A stretch of DNA of 64,000 nt from Lycorma delicatula. Lineage: Eukaryota > Arthropoda > Insecta > Hemiptera > Fulgoridae. The stretch lies in assembly GCF_047948215.1 (NCBI RefSeq), contig NC_134461.1, positions 128,350,512 through 128,414,511 on the forward strand. The letters run 5' to 3'. The position numbers and the translations under genes were made by a program. The notes beneath the pieces were generated by a model, which was not told the origin of the DNA, made no database searches, and saw only the letters and a program-made list of their open reading frames with translations. This document shows, piece after piece, positions 12,750 to 24,935 of this stretch; the first letter of the stretch is position 1, and each line of letters opens with the position of its first letter.

Positions 12750-13110
12750 TTGTTGAAACAAAGGAGTGTTACTATGTTAGGTAAGGCAGTTGCTATGGAA
12801 ACGGGTTTATCATCAGTTTATCCTGTTGGCAGCTAATGATCGTTATTCTGACAAAATCCATCTTAACCATAAAAAAAAAAATAAAAATCATACCTTTGGT
12901 TAAAAAAGATTTTGTAGTTTTAATATCAAAATATGACCCGAAGGTTTTTCTACATGTGCCAGAGGGATCATTTAGTAAAAAAAAGGTTGCATCAATTAAT
13001 ATTTTAAACAATATTAGTAGTCCTTTGATTAATACTAATATTTAAAAAAGCGATTTTAGAATCAACAAAAAAATTCAATATTCCGTCTAAAAATAAATAA
13101 CATATATAAA
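12750..13110 (+). repeat. Dispersed repeat family B, copy 1
   Basis: This block resembles 16350-16700 on the same strand. Shared landmarks are TTGCTATG, a TTATCCTxxTGGCAG block, TAATCGTT/TGATCGTT, and an ACCxGAAGxT...TCTACATGT block later on. The reading frames inside it are Lys-rich and not shared in frame, so the repeat looks non-coding. Its class is unknown. Confidence 0.4.
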
Positions 13111-13171
13111 ATTGAAAAACCCGTTTTTGAGCTTTGAAATTATTTTAAAATAACGATCAAGTCAATTACCT

Positions 13172-13313
13172 AAAGGTAATAGATTTTTTATTCTGCTTAG
13201 GTCCATTTAATTTAATCGGGTAACTTCCTCGAACTGTAAATGCAAGCTGAGATTCGAACTTAGGAATTTTCATATTGGTCGGTATTTTTACCGACCGAGC
13301 TGCTGAAATGACT
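13172..13313 (-). mobile_element. tRNA-derived SINE (family 2)
   Basis: On the minus strand the head reads CAGCAGCTCGGTCGG (box A region), then box B AGTTCGAATC at 13251-13260, then a body ending with A-rich sequence near 13190. The head contains a GGTCGGTA-TTTT-TACCGACC hairpin, read on the plus strand. The body differs from that of the family 1 SINEs. Only one copy was seen in this window. Confidence 0.6.
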
Positions 13314-13889
13314 TATTATTATACCTTTTACAATTTCACAGAAAATTGTGCTGAATATATCAAGATAAAAATTATGGACGGCAGAAGATAGTATATTTTA
13401 GGAAAATTGTTTGAAATGAACCAGCGAAGCTGAAAACGGCACAACATAGTGTTGATACCGGAAATTACCGTGAATATACCTATTCAAACTTCGGAATATA
13501 GAATAATTGTAACTGAAATTGAAAAAATAAATAAATTTTTTAAATTCGTTTTACGGTAAAACATTTGACAGTATTTCTTTTTCTTTCAGGGGTCTTTTCA
13601 GTTATATTTTATTTTGATTAAAATTTCAGAACGACTGTAAAAAAAATTATTTCTGGTCGCTATAAATAAGATAGACAATATAATTAATCGGCCAGTAAAA
13701 GGTGTACTTTTGGTGATGATCACATTATCACCTGCAGAGGTATTAATAAGATGATCTCAACACAATACAAATTTGTATTGTGTCTAATATTACTAAGAAC
13801 ACGATACACAATTCGATGAACTTGATACAAAGGTGACCAGTAAACAACGGCTTTAAACTATCGGTGGCTAAATCAAAATTTATTTTTTT
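13314..13889. other. Non-coding stretch, nothing recognised
   Basis: AT-rich with frequent stops. CACCTGCAG at about 13729-13737 recurs as ACACCTGCAG near 17847-17856, but I could not extend the match into a repeat. Confidence 0.4.
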
Positions 13890-13898
13890 TTTCTTGGC

Positions 13899-14420
13899 GA
13901 AAATTATAGAAGTAAGAACGATGTCAAATTATATTTAAGTGAAGATGACATAAAAAGAACAGACGCAATTAAAATCCTGGGTATGATATTTGATGAAAAA
14001 TTGAATTGGTGGAGCCATGTTAAACATTTTTTAAACAGGATTAACACCATCAAATTTATACCACCGTATGACTGGGGTACAGGAAAACCGGTTATCTTCA
14101 ACACCTACTTAAGCATAATATTGTCGAAGTTAGATTTCGGATCAATATTGAACGATTATGCGAAGGAAAAGATTAAAGGTTCATTAAACTGCATACAAAA
14201 TACTTGTATTCGACTATTCCTCGGAACATTTGCAACAAGTTCAATAAAAAGCGTACTGGCAGAATCCCATAAATTCCTATCGTCATACAGGAAGAAATAT
14301 CAAATTATTAAATACGCAATCAAAAGGTCAAGTCTTCCTAAATATTCAAGACAAGCAGCTAGAGCTGCGCACGAACATGTATTTGAAAAGAAGAAATCCT
14401 TGTCCCCACCTTTTAATTAA
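13899..14420 (+). pseudogene. Reverse transcriptase C-terminal (thumb) fragment
   Basis: The frame is open from about 13899 to a TAA ending at 14420. It carries KILGMIFDEKLNWWSHV, the segment just after the RT palm where such LINEs read K-x-LG-x-xFD-x-xL-W-x-H. This is followed by a YLSIILSKLDFGS block, equivalent to Y-x-SLIRSKLDYG in intact relatives, and by RLFLGTFATSSIKSVLAES. The palm with its YADD box is missing because of 5' truncation. The well-kept frame over 170 codons shows the match is real, but an isolated RT end cannot function. Confidence 0.75.
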
Positions 14421-14639
14421 ACAGTGAATAGTTTACCTCTGAGAATTAAAATTATCTTTTCCGAGGTTTTTCCAAAAAATAAGGAATGGATTGCACTATG
14501 GCTACGTACTTGAATATTCGTCGGTTACCAAGTACGTATAGACAAAATTACAGTCAGGAACCAATTTAATGAGGTAACTCAGATCTACAAATCCGTCTCC
14601 ACTGAAGGGGGTGGCTACTCCATTATATTCCGTGATAGC

Positions 14640-15210
14640 GAAATTTTATATAAAATCAATGCTTATTTCTTTATATCTTTCTGTGAAGCTTACGGTATGT
14701 AATTTGCTTTAGAAAATATTCGGACCCTCAATAGAGAGGGATTTCTAATTATAATAAACTATAAAGGTGTGTTCCAAAGCTTAAACTGGAGTAACTCAGA
14801 TTCTATCGTTCAGAAAATGTATAACCTCTTTCAAATATAAACAAACTGTAGTATTTGTTTGGATACCAAGTCATTTCAGAATTCGTGGTAATGAACAGGC
14901 TGATAAAGCGGCTAAGATAGCCGCTTATCACGGACCTACATGAAATTTCAGCACGGACCTACATGAAATTAGGGGAAATATGTTTGAAGAATTATTCGTT
15001 GCTCACGACAGAGTAGATAAAATCATTCTAACACATCTTACGATGGAGCACGCATTAGATTCACATGTGCCCATCTATTTGTCTCTCCTCGATCTTACTG
15101 TGAGTTATGTATTGCTCAATGGAGTATATCTTCTCTTAGCTTGCCCAAAATTCACAGCTATTCGTCAGCAATTAAACTTCAGTCCAAGTATGAAGGAAGA
15201 TGCTTAGTCG
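14640..15210 (+). pseudogene. RNase H and C-terminal tail remnant of the same LINE
   Basis: GGYSIIFRDSEILYK at about 14610-14660 fits the start of a LINE-type RNase H fold. WIPSHFRIRGNEQADKAA at about 14860-14913 fits its conserved C-terminal H...G-N-E-x-AD motif. Further on, a segment ending LLACPKFTAIRQQL (to about 15170) fits the C-terminal tail seen as HHLLFDCLIFGTIRQNL in the 40 kb copy. Stops and frame changes separate these pieces. A 19-20 bp unit (CACGGACCTACATGAAATT) is tandemly duplicated with period 23 at 14929-14970. Confidence 0.65.
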
Positions 15211-15440
15211 AGAGGATGACATCAAGATGATGTTAAATTATTTCTATGATGATAAAATGAGGTACTGAATTTAACAAATTTTAATATGACTAACGGTCAA
15301 TGTGAAATATTGCTTGAACAGTGGCGATGTTGAATTATTAAAATTTAATTGTAAATTTTAAATAATTGTTTATTTGTAAACAACTTTCGGTAACTCTAAA
15401 TCGTTAATGACTCTAATTGCTGATCAGCTATTCAAAAAAA

Positions 15441-16349
15441 TTAAGAAGAAAAAAATATTTTTACTATATTTCTTGAAATAAGTTTTTTAAAATCAACATT
15501 TTTTTTTTTTAATTTTCTGTTGTTTAGAGTTTAAAATAATATTCACTTTTAGCAATTCATTTTTAAAATATATAAGTTATATTAAAGTTTAATTGTGGCT
15601 TTTAATAATAAAAGAATGTGTGCTGTAAATTTTCATAATATATAAATAATTTATATTTATATTAATTTTAAAATACTTCTAATTTCTATTGAGTTATAAT
15701 ATATAGATACATAATATCCATGGAATTAATTTAAATTATTAATAAATTTAAATGAATTTTTTTTTTTTTTAATAATTAGGTTTAATTCAGAATTTTAGTT
15801 ATTTTTATTAATGTCAATACTTTTATTTGAAAATGTAAAATATATATGCAATGCTAAACGTAAAAAAAATGTGCCTGTAAGTAATAGTTGAAATAATTAT
15901 ATTGTTCAAAATATAGACTTCATTTAAATTAATGCACTCCCCCCAAAAAGAAATCAACACAGATTCAAATTAAACAAGAAAAATTGGTAATGGAATAATT
16001 ATTTAAAAAAGTAAATTATCTAATTTTATCAAAAATATCAGAATAATTATTATATTATTATCGATTAAAGGATTTATTTAGTACCGATTTATTAATGGAA
16101 ATTGTTTCTTCAAGTTTTGATAAAAACTGCGACTAAATGTCACGTATGATTTTTTTGGTCTATTATTGATAACTTATCAATGTAGATCAATTATTCTATG
16201 TAGTCTAAAGTAACTAACTACCTTAGACTACATAACAGCAATCATACAGAAGAATAAAAAGGGAAAGATAAAAATTGTTAAAACAATTAAAATAACTAAA
16301 GAAAGCTCTAAATAAATTGTAATAAATCATATCCTGGACAGACAAGATA
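15441..16349. other. AT-rich non-coding stretch
   Basis: Nothing coding was recognised. A perfect 11-bp inverted repeat (ATGTAGTCTAA / TTAGACTACAT) with a 14-base loop lies at 16198-16233. Confidence 0.55.
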
Positions 16350-16700
16350 ATAGAGTGAATTAATTGGTGGGGATAATTGCTATGAAATATTTTTCATTAG
16401 CTTATCCTACTGGCAGATTGTAATCGTTTTTATGGCAACATATTTCTCCACCGTGAAAAATAAGTTTAAAGATCTCACCAATGAAAACGCTTCCTTGAAT
16501 ATTCGGACTTTAATTGATAAATCAAAAAAAAAAACATACTGTGATTTTAATTACAAAATACGAACCTGAAGTTGATTCTACATGTAGTAAAGGATGAAAA
16601 AAATCCGAAAGATGATTCATTCATATATAGACTTATAAATCAATAAAAAAAGCATATATTGGGAACAATACGTAATTAAAATTTTGTTATATTTAGCATG
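16350..16700 (+). repeat. Dispersed repeat family B, copy 2
   Basis: Diverged same-strand partner of 12750-13110, about 3.6 kb away. It shares the TTGCTATG, TTATCCTACTGGCAG and GATTCTACATGT landmarks in the same order. No reading frame is common to both copies. The short distance also allows a local segmental duplication instead of separate insertions. Confidence 0.4.
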
Positions 16701-18422
16701 TTAATTAATATACGTTACATAATGTAATAATAAATAAAAGCAAATATATACACATGAGAAGAAATTAACGTATTATTGTCCGATTGTATGATAAAACTCA
16801 ATTAATGTCTATAGTTAATATACGTTTATTAAATGATATTATATATCCAATTTATGAAAAATAATTTCTTAATTTATTTAATAAGGGTAAACAATATTTT
16901 TTTTAATATTATACAAAATTAATTATAAATATATTACTTTATAATTATTACAAATTGAAATGTATTCCAAATTAATCACTCAGGCTGTTCAATATTTTTA
17001 AAAATTGAAATGAAAGCGATTGTCATATACATAATTACATTAATTTTTTTTTTTGTAAATGTTTTAATCGTAATTATTATTAATAGTGTATGTGTATAAT
17101 ATAATCCCAAGGTCATAATGATGATAATGATAATAAATATTAAACTATAAACTTCTTATAACGTGAAAATATTCTATTTTCTTTTATATAATAAAAACCT
17201 AGCTTTATTCTAGCCATAAAATCCATTATTTAATCAAATAATACATATGGGAATTGACAATGTTGGTTTCATGGCGATTACATAAGGATCTGCTCGAATA
17301 AAAATGAAAAATATTTCTTTTATGACTGTCATACATACTTTTATTACAGGTTTTAAAATTAGATTTATTTTCTACAAAATTTGTATCAGGAACATGTTTG
17401 TAACTTTTTGATCTTCATGGGAGTTCAAAGTAATATCTTTCTTAAAATTTAGAGTAAGCCCTTTATTTAGATTTCTCGTAATGAGCCTAAGGTTAAACAG
17501 ATCTGAAAAAATTTGACTTGGTTTTAAAAAATTTCCAGATCTTAATTGTAAATATATTGTATCCAACACTTAATTATTTTAATCGATTCACTTACCAGTT
17601 TCCACTTTTATTTGTAAAACGATCGATTATAAAGTTTATTTTTTTAAATTTTTATTCAATTTGAGTGGAAGTATTTTATAAATACTATTGAAACATATCC
17701 TCTATTTACAACTGAGAACACTACATTCAGTTAAAAAGATTGCTAAGTCAGATAATATTCTGATTCTTGTCGCTTGACAGGATAAACTTTCTGAGATGTA
17801 TTTAACACTAGAAAGGGTACGTTTCTCTTATGGTGGTCCTTTTAACACCTGCAGTAGACGATTAACTTAATTAATTGTAGACGATTAAATAATTTTTTTG
17901 CGTCACTTACTATAAAAAAAAACAAAAAAATATTTTAAAAAAAACGAATCTTTACAATGTCTAGCAAATCATGTTAAATAATTCAAGAAGCAAGTGTCAC
18001 CCGCAAATTATTATGATTTATTTATTTAATTCAATTTAAAAATTAATTTTATAATAATATACAAAAGGAATAACTTGCTATAAATTTGTATTATTTATAG
18101 GCTCGGCGGTATAACGAAACAATGTTTGCCTTAAAATTAATTAAAATGCATTATTTAACTCGTCAGTTTATATGAGAAACAATTATGACTTATTTTTTTA
18201 AAGCACGTTGTAATCGACTATAAAAATCAATATATCAATCGAGGTCAAATTCACTCATATGTTCCATATACTGTAATATATATTACTTTTATAATTTATT
18301 TCTTCATTTTTTAACAATTATAATAAAAAAATAATAAAATAAAAAATAAAATTAGAGCATATCCTTAATATAAAAGCCTATATCCTTAAACTAGCATATA
18401 CTAAGCGTGTACTACCGCACAA

Positions 18423-18469
<47 letters not shown>

Positions 18470-19879
18470 TATTTAATAAAATATCCTGTAAGCTTTTATT
18501 TACTAATATTATTTTCATAAAAAATAGTACGTTTTATAATATTAATAATAGTAATATTATAATAACAATCGCAATAAACATATATGATATCCTATTAATT
18601 AACTCATAATTAATACGTACACAATAATTACATTTCAATATTATATTGAATATTTTTTTTTTTATGTACTTTAATAAATATTTTGTCTATGTATACGTAT
18701 ATGTATAAACTGATACTAAAACTACACTTAGTAAACTCAATCATATTTATTATTTAAGAAGTTCTTGTTATATATGTATATAAATAAGTACTGATTTTAA
18801 GTACTTCGCAGTATATAATATAATTATTTAACAATCTTTTTTTTAAAAACTTATTTTATTAACTATTATAGAACCTTGCTTGGTATAAATTTTATTTTTG
18901 TTTATTATTAAAAAAAAACAAACAAAACTTAAAGTATGTAAAATATTTTTTTTTGTCGTTTAATAATTTTTTTATTTAGGAATTAAAATAAAGGAAAAAA
19001 TAAACAAAATTTAGATAAAACAATTTTTTTTTTGAATTTAGCATTTTAATTATATATTTAATTTGATTACAATCAAATTTGTGCGAAAAACATGTAACTT
19101 AAGTCATTTTTACATAATTATATAGAAACTATAATTATATATTTCAAATTAAAATATAATTAGGTAAAATAAAAGTAAAAACATTTTTTAAAGTTGGGAT
19201 TTATAAATCAACTCTGAAACACACATAAAGTAAAAAGGAATGTACAAAATTTCAATAAATAGCTTATTTAACTCGGATAAATTGGACCGCTAAACTAAAT
19301 TGAACGTTGATATATCGGTAAGTTCAGGAAAAGAAAGTACAGCATTTCATAATCTTAGAATCGCACTGTTAATATCTGTTTGTAATACTATTTATTTAAT
19401 CTCAAAATTTTTATTGTTTACCGATCGTGGGTTTCATGTTTAGCTACTATTTTATTAGTTAAAGAAAATCTGCTCAAAATTAAAAAAAAAGTCTATTTTT
19501 ATTTAAGAAGTATTTACGAATAAAACCAAAATTAAAATTATTAAAAGGTATTTAAAATTTTTATATAAGTCGGTCCAATTTATTAAAAAATATCCAGTTA
19601 AATAATGTTAAAATCATATATGATTTGAAGGTCTTAAATGGATTACATTTGGATTACAAATGGGTTATCCATTTTAATGGATAACCCATTAAGATGGATT
19701 ATCCATTAAAAGCTGTTTTTTATTAATTCTTCGTAATTTTTCAATAATTACACTTATAGATGTTCTATTAAATAAAAATAAAAAAATAATTTAAAAACGC
19801 TACTAAATAAACGTGGGACGATATATCATCTAAAAATTTTGAGAAATTGTGAAACTTCATTACAAATAATATTTCGTAA
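16701..19879. other. Very AT-rich non-coding stretch
   Basis: No gene was recognised. It contains a TA microsatellite (18422-18458), long A and T runs, and a perfect 15-bp inverted repeat at about 19658-19689 (AATGGGTTATCCATT / AATGGATAACCCATT, 2-base spacer) with a further partial copy just after. The composition would suit a matrix-attachment-like or intronic region, but that is only inference. Confidence 0.55.
18422..18458. repeat. TA dinucleotide microsatellite
   Basis: A near-pure TA run with one G interruption early on, followed directly by a T run. Confidence 0.85.
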
Positions 19880-20620
19880 ATTTTAAGGTGTTTTCGTTCG
19901 TAATGAAGCACCGACTCGCATATAAATTGTAAAACTAATTGCTAAATTTACAAAAACTGGCCAAGAAGTTACTGTGAAGACGAATACGTCAACGCATCGT
20001 ATTTAACAAAAAGATTACAAATGCTCATAAAGTGAATTTTAAACAACAATTACAATCAGGAGACCGTGCTATTCATATAATCGGGTACTGAAAATACAGG
20101 CAGATTTTTTAAAGAAAATTAGCGTTGATAAGGATATCCATATGTACATAAATAAAACAGAATTTCTGTGCGTCTGGGGGGCTCCAAAACCCCTAAAATA
20201 CTGTCTATGTCGAGTAATGTTTCTATTCTTAAGTGAATATATGGTGCGGAGTTTAAACTGGCGATGAGCTCGGGTCTTTTTTTGAGATCGACAAAGATCG
20301 CGGTCACAATTGATACATCGTGTACAATGCTACGATGATGTTAACTTAATTCTTACGGCTTATATCGCACGAAATGGATAGACCGATGTTTATTTCCAGC
20401 AGGAACCAGGACAGCGCTACGAGCAGTCAAAGTATTGTATTATTGCGTGAGATATTTCCAGAAGGATTATTTCACGAAGTGGCTGTCTAGATCGTGCGAT
20501 TTAACACTTCTTGACTTTTTCATTTGGGGCTTTATGAAGTAACAAGTCTACGCCGATACTCTACAAACAGTTCAAGCCGTTCTTTGCAGAATAACACCGC
20601 ATTTTTTTAAATATTAGTAT
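19880..20620 (+). pseudogene. Decayed DDE transposase (Tc1/mariner-like superfamily)
   Basis: Several pieces in different plus-strand frames line up in the order expected for a common insect DDE transposase. First is an N-terminal helix-turn-helix-like piece, RNEAPTRI then IVKLIAKFTKTG (about 19900-19965). Next is ISVDKDIHMYINKTEFLCVWG (about 20123-20180), where relatives have a SDEA-x-FHLSG...N-x-R-WG block carrying the first catalytic Asp. Last is YFQKDYFTKWLSRSCDLTLL then DFFIWGFMK (about 20455-20540), where relatives read WP-RSPDLTPLDFFLWG with the third catalytic residue. The middle catalytic motif (QQDGA-type) is not clear. Stops and frameshifts are frequent. I could not find terminal inverted repeats. 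Confidence 0.65.
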
Positions 20621-23243
20621 TTTTATTTAATTAAAATAAAATTAATTAGTTGTGAAAACCCAATACAGGAATTTCTTCAGAAGATTAAACCTTGTGTGGA
20701 AAACTTAGGCGGCCATTTATCAAATATTGTTGTTACATATTTAATCGTAAATTTTATACTTTGGTTTGATAAAGATAATTTTTGGAAACTATTAATTTAA
20801 AATTATATCTCTAAATGGAAGAAAACCTTTTATATACCGATAAAAAATGCTAACATCTGATAATTTCAATAAAAAAAATCTATTAATAGTTTTAAAAAAA
20901 TACAACATATCTGAATACAAAATCAAATTATTAAAAAAAAGCATATTAAGTCGATTTCCAAAGCAAGTAGCTTAAAATTAACTTTACTTTCCGAATAACT
21001 GATAATGAAATTTTTTTTTTAAAAGAAAAACTAAAATAAAAAGATAAAGCTGTGTATTAATTACTGACATTTAATTTTAAAACGTATTCCTTTAAAAATT
21101 ACAACGTTTTTTAAAAGTTCTGTTTAAAGGTGCACTAACAAGCAAGGTTCTATTATTATAATAACAGTCTTCTTAATAAAAAAATATTTATCTATCAGCG
21201 AAATAAAATACTTATTTAAATAAAACACTTAAATAATAGAACCAAATATTTATTATTACATATCTCATTCGTAATCGCTCGTTTGTTTAAAAAAAGATAT
21301 GATAAGTAAATTACATTTTCCATTTTTTTTTTTGTTATAAGTATGAAAATTAATGTAAAGAATTTATTTTCTATTGAGCAATTACTTATTGGTCATAATA
21401 TTATTTTATTTATTTATAATATTCAGATTTATTTAATTATCAAATAAACAGATGTTTTAAAAATAATATAAATATATAAAACGAACAATGACGATAGTAA
21501 TAATATTTATTACGTATTTAATTCTCATAATTAACATTTGTTTTTTTTTTTTTGGGCTAAATACAATACAATCCAGTTTGTTCAAATTACTTGAGATCAA
21601 AATTTAAATGGAGTTTTCATAACACACACCCGCTTGGTGCTGGTGATAATAGAAAAACATTTTCCTTGTCGTAAAATAGTTAACCTTGAGGTGTACATTA
21701 CTAGAAATTTTTCATGAAAAATCTTAAAGCAGAAAATCGATTGTTTATCGACTGACTTTCCCGCTACAGTAAGTAAAGGCGATAGGCTCTAAAATCAAGG
21801 TCGTATTTTAGACTACGTTATACGTTCGATGTTCAGTCGTGTATCACTTCAATTTTATTCGGGCGCTCCGTGGTAATAGGCACTGATTTAATTTTTAATT
21901 TCAAATTAATTTTTTTCCACTTAAGTTTATTAGCTTCAGTTACTTATTTTTTCTTAATTTTAAAAACGGATATAATTAAATATCACGGTGAAAATAACTT
22001 GTTGCCAATTAAATGATTACTTAGTTATTAAGCGATCGGTTACTGTATTTACGTTAACCGCTTGTTTGTGTATTTGCGCCTGCGGGCGAGGTATACGGCA
22101 AAAACCACTTTTTTAACAAATCGCTTTATTTTTAGTATTTCAGAAGAGCACACTTTAATTTTGTTTTTATATTGTGTTAATCAAAATTTATTCAAACAAG
22201 ATTGTATAATATATTTAGAAATATAATTTATTTGCTTTGTAATTTTACAAAAAATCTTTTATTACTATAGTAAACATTAAATATATTTTTTTAAATATAA
22301 TAAAATAGAGAAAAAGAAAGTTAAATTTTAATTAAAAAAAAATCCGTATCTAATACTAAATTCAAAATAAAAAGTACAAAAAATAATATAATTGATTTGT
22401 ATTTATTTAGTGAAATTTAAAGAAGTCGTTTTTGAGAGATTTTATCCTTTATTTCATTCATACCACACGTAATCCTTCTATGCAGTCATGTTATTAATGA
22501 ATAAATAATGTAATAAATGCTTTGTAAGAATAACGTTTTTATTTTACGGTTGTTTAAAAATAAGTATTTATTCAATCTAAGCATGCAAACCAGCATTAAA
22601 TAATATCATTAATCTAATGAAATGAATTAAACTTTGATATATGCGTAATATTATTTTAATTTTAATCTTATAATCAAATGTAAGAATAATCTATATGGAA
22701 CATCAGTTTCCTACAATAACTTTAAAAAAATGTAATTCTACTTTAATTTTGGAATAATACTGTTTTATAAGGTATAATTTTAATTATTCAATAAAAAACC
22801 ATTTATAAGTATACATACATATATAAATATATATAGTGTAATTTTCAGAGTATCAATAGAAACTTTTTCTCGATGTTTCAGTGTATTAAAAATTATATAA
22901 TATGTTTGAAACTGCTCCATTTTTCCACTGTGTTGGCCAAATTCATTTTCTGTAAAATTTAAACCTCCAATCTTTATAAAATTTTCGAACACTTTAGATA
23001 ATTCTAAGACGTTTTTATCTTAGTAAATTTCCGTCTAAACACAACATTTAGAACTTTTTACTGTTTTTTTCTTTAATAGTTGTACAATACTGTACGTCAC
23101 TTGTCCAAATGTTTTATTTTCTCTTGTTATTTTAGTAAATAAACGTAAAGATATAACATAATCGACGTATATTTATGATTCTTTAAAAATATTTTTATTT
23201 GTAGTTGCATCAACAAAAATTATTACCGACTTATCAGATGTAT
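20621..23243. other. AT-rich non-coding stretch with a candidate core promoter
   Basis: No protein or repeat was recognised. A patch at 21750-22090 is less AT-rich. It holds TATTTTA at 21804-21810 and the insect initiator hexamer TCAGTC at 21833-21838, spaced like a TATA box and start site. See the finding for 21804. The rest is AT-rich with scattered A/T runs. Confidence 0.45.
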
Positions 23244-23535
23244 TGTAGCTGTACTGGTAAATGTGTAGTCTTGAACAAACTGAGTCCAATCGTTCCTGAG
23301 ACATGTGGTTTATTGAAACCCAACCGCCAAAGAACCGTACCGTACCGGTATCCAGTATCTAGTACTTAAATCCGAATAAAAGGAACTACCTTTATTAAGA
23401 TTAAAAAAGTATCTAGTATTCTAATCCGAACAAAAGTAAAGTACCTTTATTAAGATTTAAAGCTGAGAACTCACGACTTCGAAATCAGCTGATTTACGAT
23501 GAAGAGTTTAAAGCTTAATCAATCCGGTGGGTTAC
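23244..23535 (-). mobile_element. tRNA-derived SINE (family 3) with an internal duplication
   Basis: Read on the minus strand, it begins AACCCACCGGATTGATTAAG (tRNA-like box A side). It then has the palindrome AAATCAGCTGATTT (23482-23495), GGATACCGG, a block GGTTGGGTTTCAAT and CCACATGTCTCAGGAACG, ending near TTCAAGACTACACAT. The plus-strand copy at 37679-37905 shares the second half. A segment of about 55-60 bp (GGATTxxxTACTAGATAC flanked by AATCTTAATAAAGGTA) occurs twice in tandem at about 23340-23460. The 3' tail after ACTACACAT is missing or replaced. Confidence 0.7.
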
Positions 23536-24124
23536 CTTTTATTTTAATTTATGAAAATAGATTATTAATTTAATGAAATTTTGTCAAATAATTTTTTTTT
23601 TCATTATTATTATTATTAAGTTAAAAAAATAAATAATATTTCTCAAAAAAAAAATCAATTTAAAATAAAAAATAATTTAATTATTGTTACATAATTAAAA
23701 TTACACCGTGAAAATAAATTCACATTCGTGTATGAAAAAGTAGGCAACTAACAAACTTTTTGACAAAAATGTACGAGTATTACACAATGTCGTTGACTGC
23801 TACGTTTGAAGATAAGGTGAGCAGTTCTTGAACGGTTACTTTTAGGAGAAAATATCCGAGAATAAAAAAATCTTAAAGTTACGGGTCATATCGGAAAATA
23901 TAATATAAAAATTGGATGTGTTCATTTATAAAACGAAAAAAGTGGCACATATTCAAACATGCCATTTTTAACGCGCTGAAAATCGAGGAAAAGTTCCTAA
24001 TTTAAAGTCTTCATAAGATTTCTGGTTTACAAGATTCAGCGATGGCACACTTAAATTAACATTCTGACTTTCTGCATACAAGTTTGTAAACAATAATTAA
24101 GATGTATATTGTATATTTAAACAA
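23536..24124. other. AT-rich non-coding stretch
   Basis: Poly-T and ATT runs near 23590-23620, otherwise mixed sequence with stops in all frames. Nothing recognised. Confidence 0.5.
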
Positions 24125-24935
24125 CTAGCCGGGATAAGGACTGCGTTAATTAGAGGAGCTGACAGAGTGATGCGCAGGAAGTTGTTCCGAGAATGGCAGG
24201 TCCGTTGGGATCTGTCTTCCACGGGGCGATGGACATATCATCTGATCCGGCAGGTCGAGCCTTGGGTCAACCGCAGCTTTGGTGAGGTCACCTACCGGTT
24301 GACCCAATTTTTATGTGGCCACGCGTGTTTCGGTTATACCTACATGCTATGAGAAGAGTGGAGAACACGTCGTGTTCGACTGCCGGACGTGAGCTGCTGA
24401 ACGTCGCTGCTGTCAGTTGGTAACTGGACCCCTTACAGTTGACACAATCATAGACTGTATGTTATCAGGCGTAGAGAGGTTTCGTGCGGTAACTGACTTT
24501 GTGACACGAATACTCCAGCACAAAGCCAGAGAGGATCGGGCAGCGAGGGGTTGAGGGACAGCCTCCTGCTGAGCTGCCGTTTGTCTGTGCTTTCAGGGAT
24601 GGGCGACAGTGATGAAGCACTGGGACTCCTCATCCCTTCGCGAAAAAAACCGAGACTCGGTGTGTGTGCCCTACACAGGGTCCTCTCACTAGAGGCATTG
24701 GCGTCAAGACCGAGCCCCGGCTTCTGGGGTGAGGTCCAGAAACGACATAGTCGGGCTTGGATACCCCGCTCTAGGGGTTACAGGCAAGCAATGAAAAGAT
24801 CTAACCGGCGGACTGACCTGTCGGACTAGACTTATGGCCGGCGAATGGGGAGGCCCGTTTGAGTAGACAACTCCCTGGGCTGTGCCTTGTTTTGTTGCGG
24901 ATCCGGTTTGGTGTGTAGGGTGAAAAAAAAAGATG
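24125..24935 (+). mobile_element. 5'-truncated R1-like LINE, 3' end (cluster copy 1)
   Basis: The ORF2 C-terminus is at 24150-24550. A frame open at 24167-24352 carries GRWTYHLIRQVEPWVNRSFG then EVTYRLTQFLCGHACFGY, the same segment as GRWTHRLIPLIRPWIERKFG in the 59 kb copy. After a frame change, GEHVVFDCRT marks the His-x4-Cys part of the Cys/His knuckle. The 3' UTR shares ATGGGCGACAGTGATGA and GGGACTC with the 27 kb copy and ends in a short A-run near 24927-24935. The GC content is far above the flanks, so the element limits are clear. It is a dead, 5'-truncated copy. Confidence 0.75.

Larger units (their letters stand above)
13890..15440 (+). mobile_element. 5'-truncated LINE with RNase H (I/Jockey-like group), 3' end
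   Basis: The order is the RT thumb region, an RNase H remnant, a Cys/His-type tail remnant, then a 3' UTR. The UTR ends in sequence (AATGACTCTAATTGCTGAT) that resembles the UTR of the 39.89-40.80 kb LINE (AATGACTGTAATTGTTGAT). The two therefore belong to related elements. This copy has many stops and frame changes and lacks a clear poly(A), so it looks older than the 40 kb copy. Confidence 0.7.
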
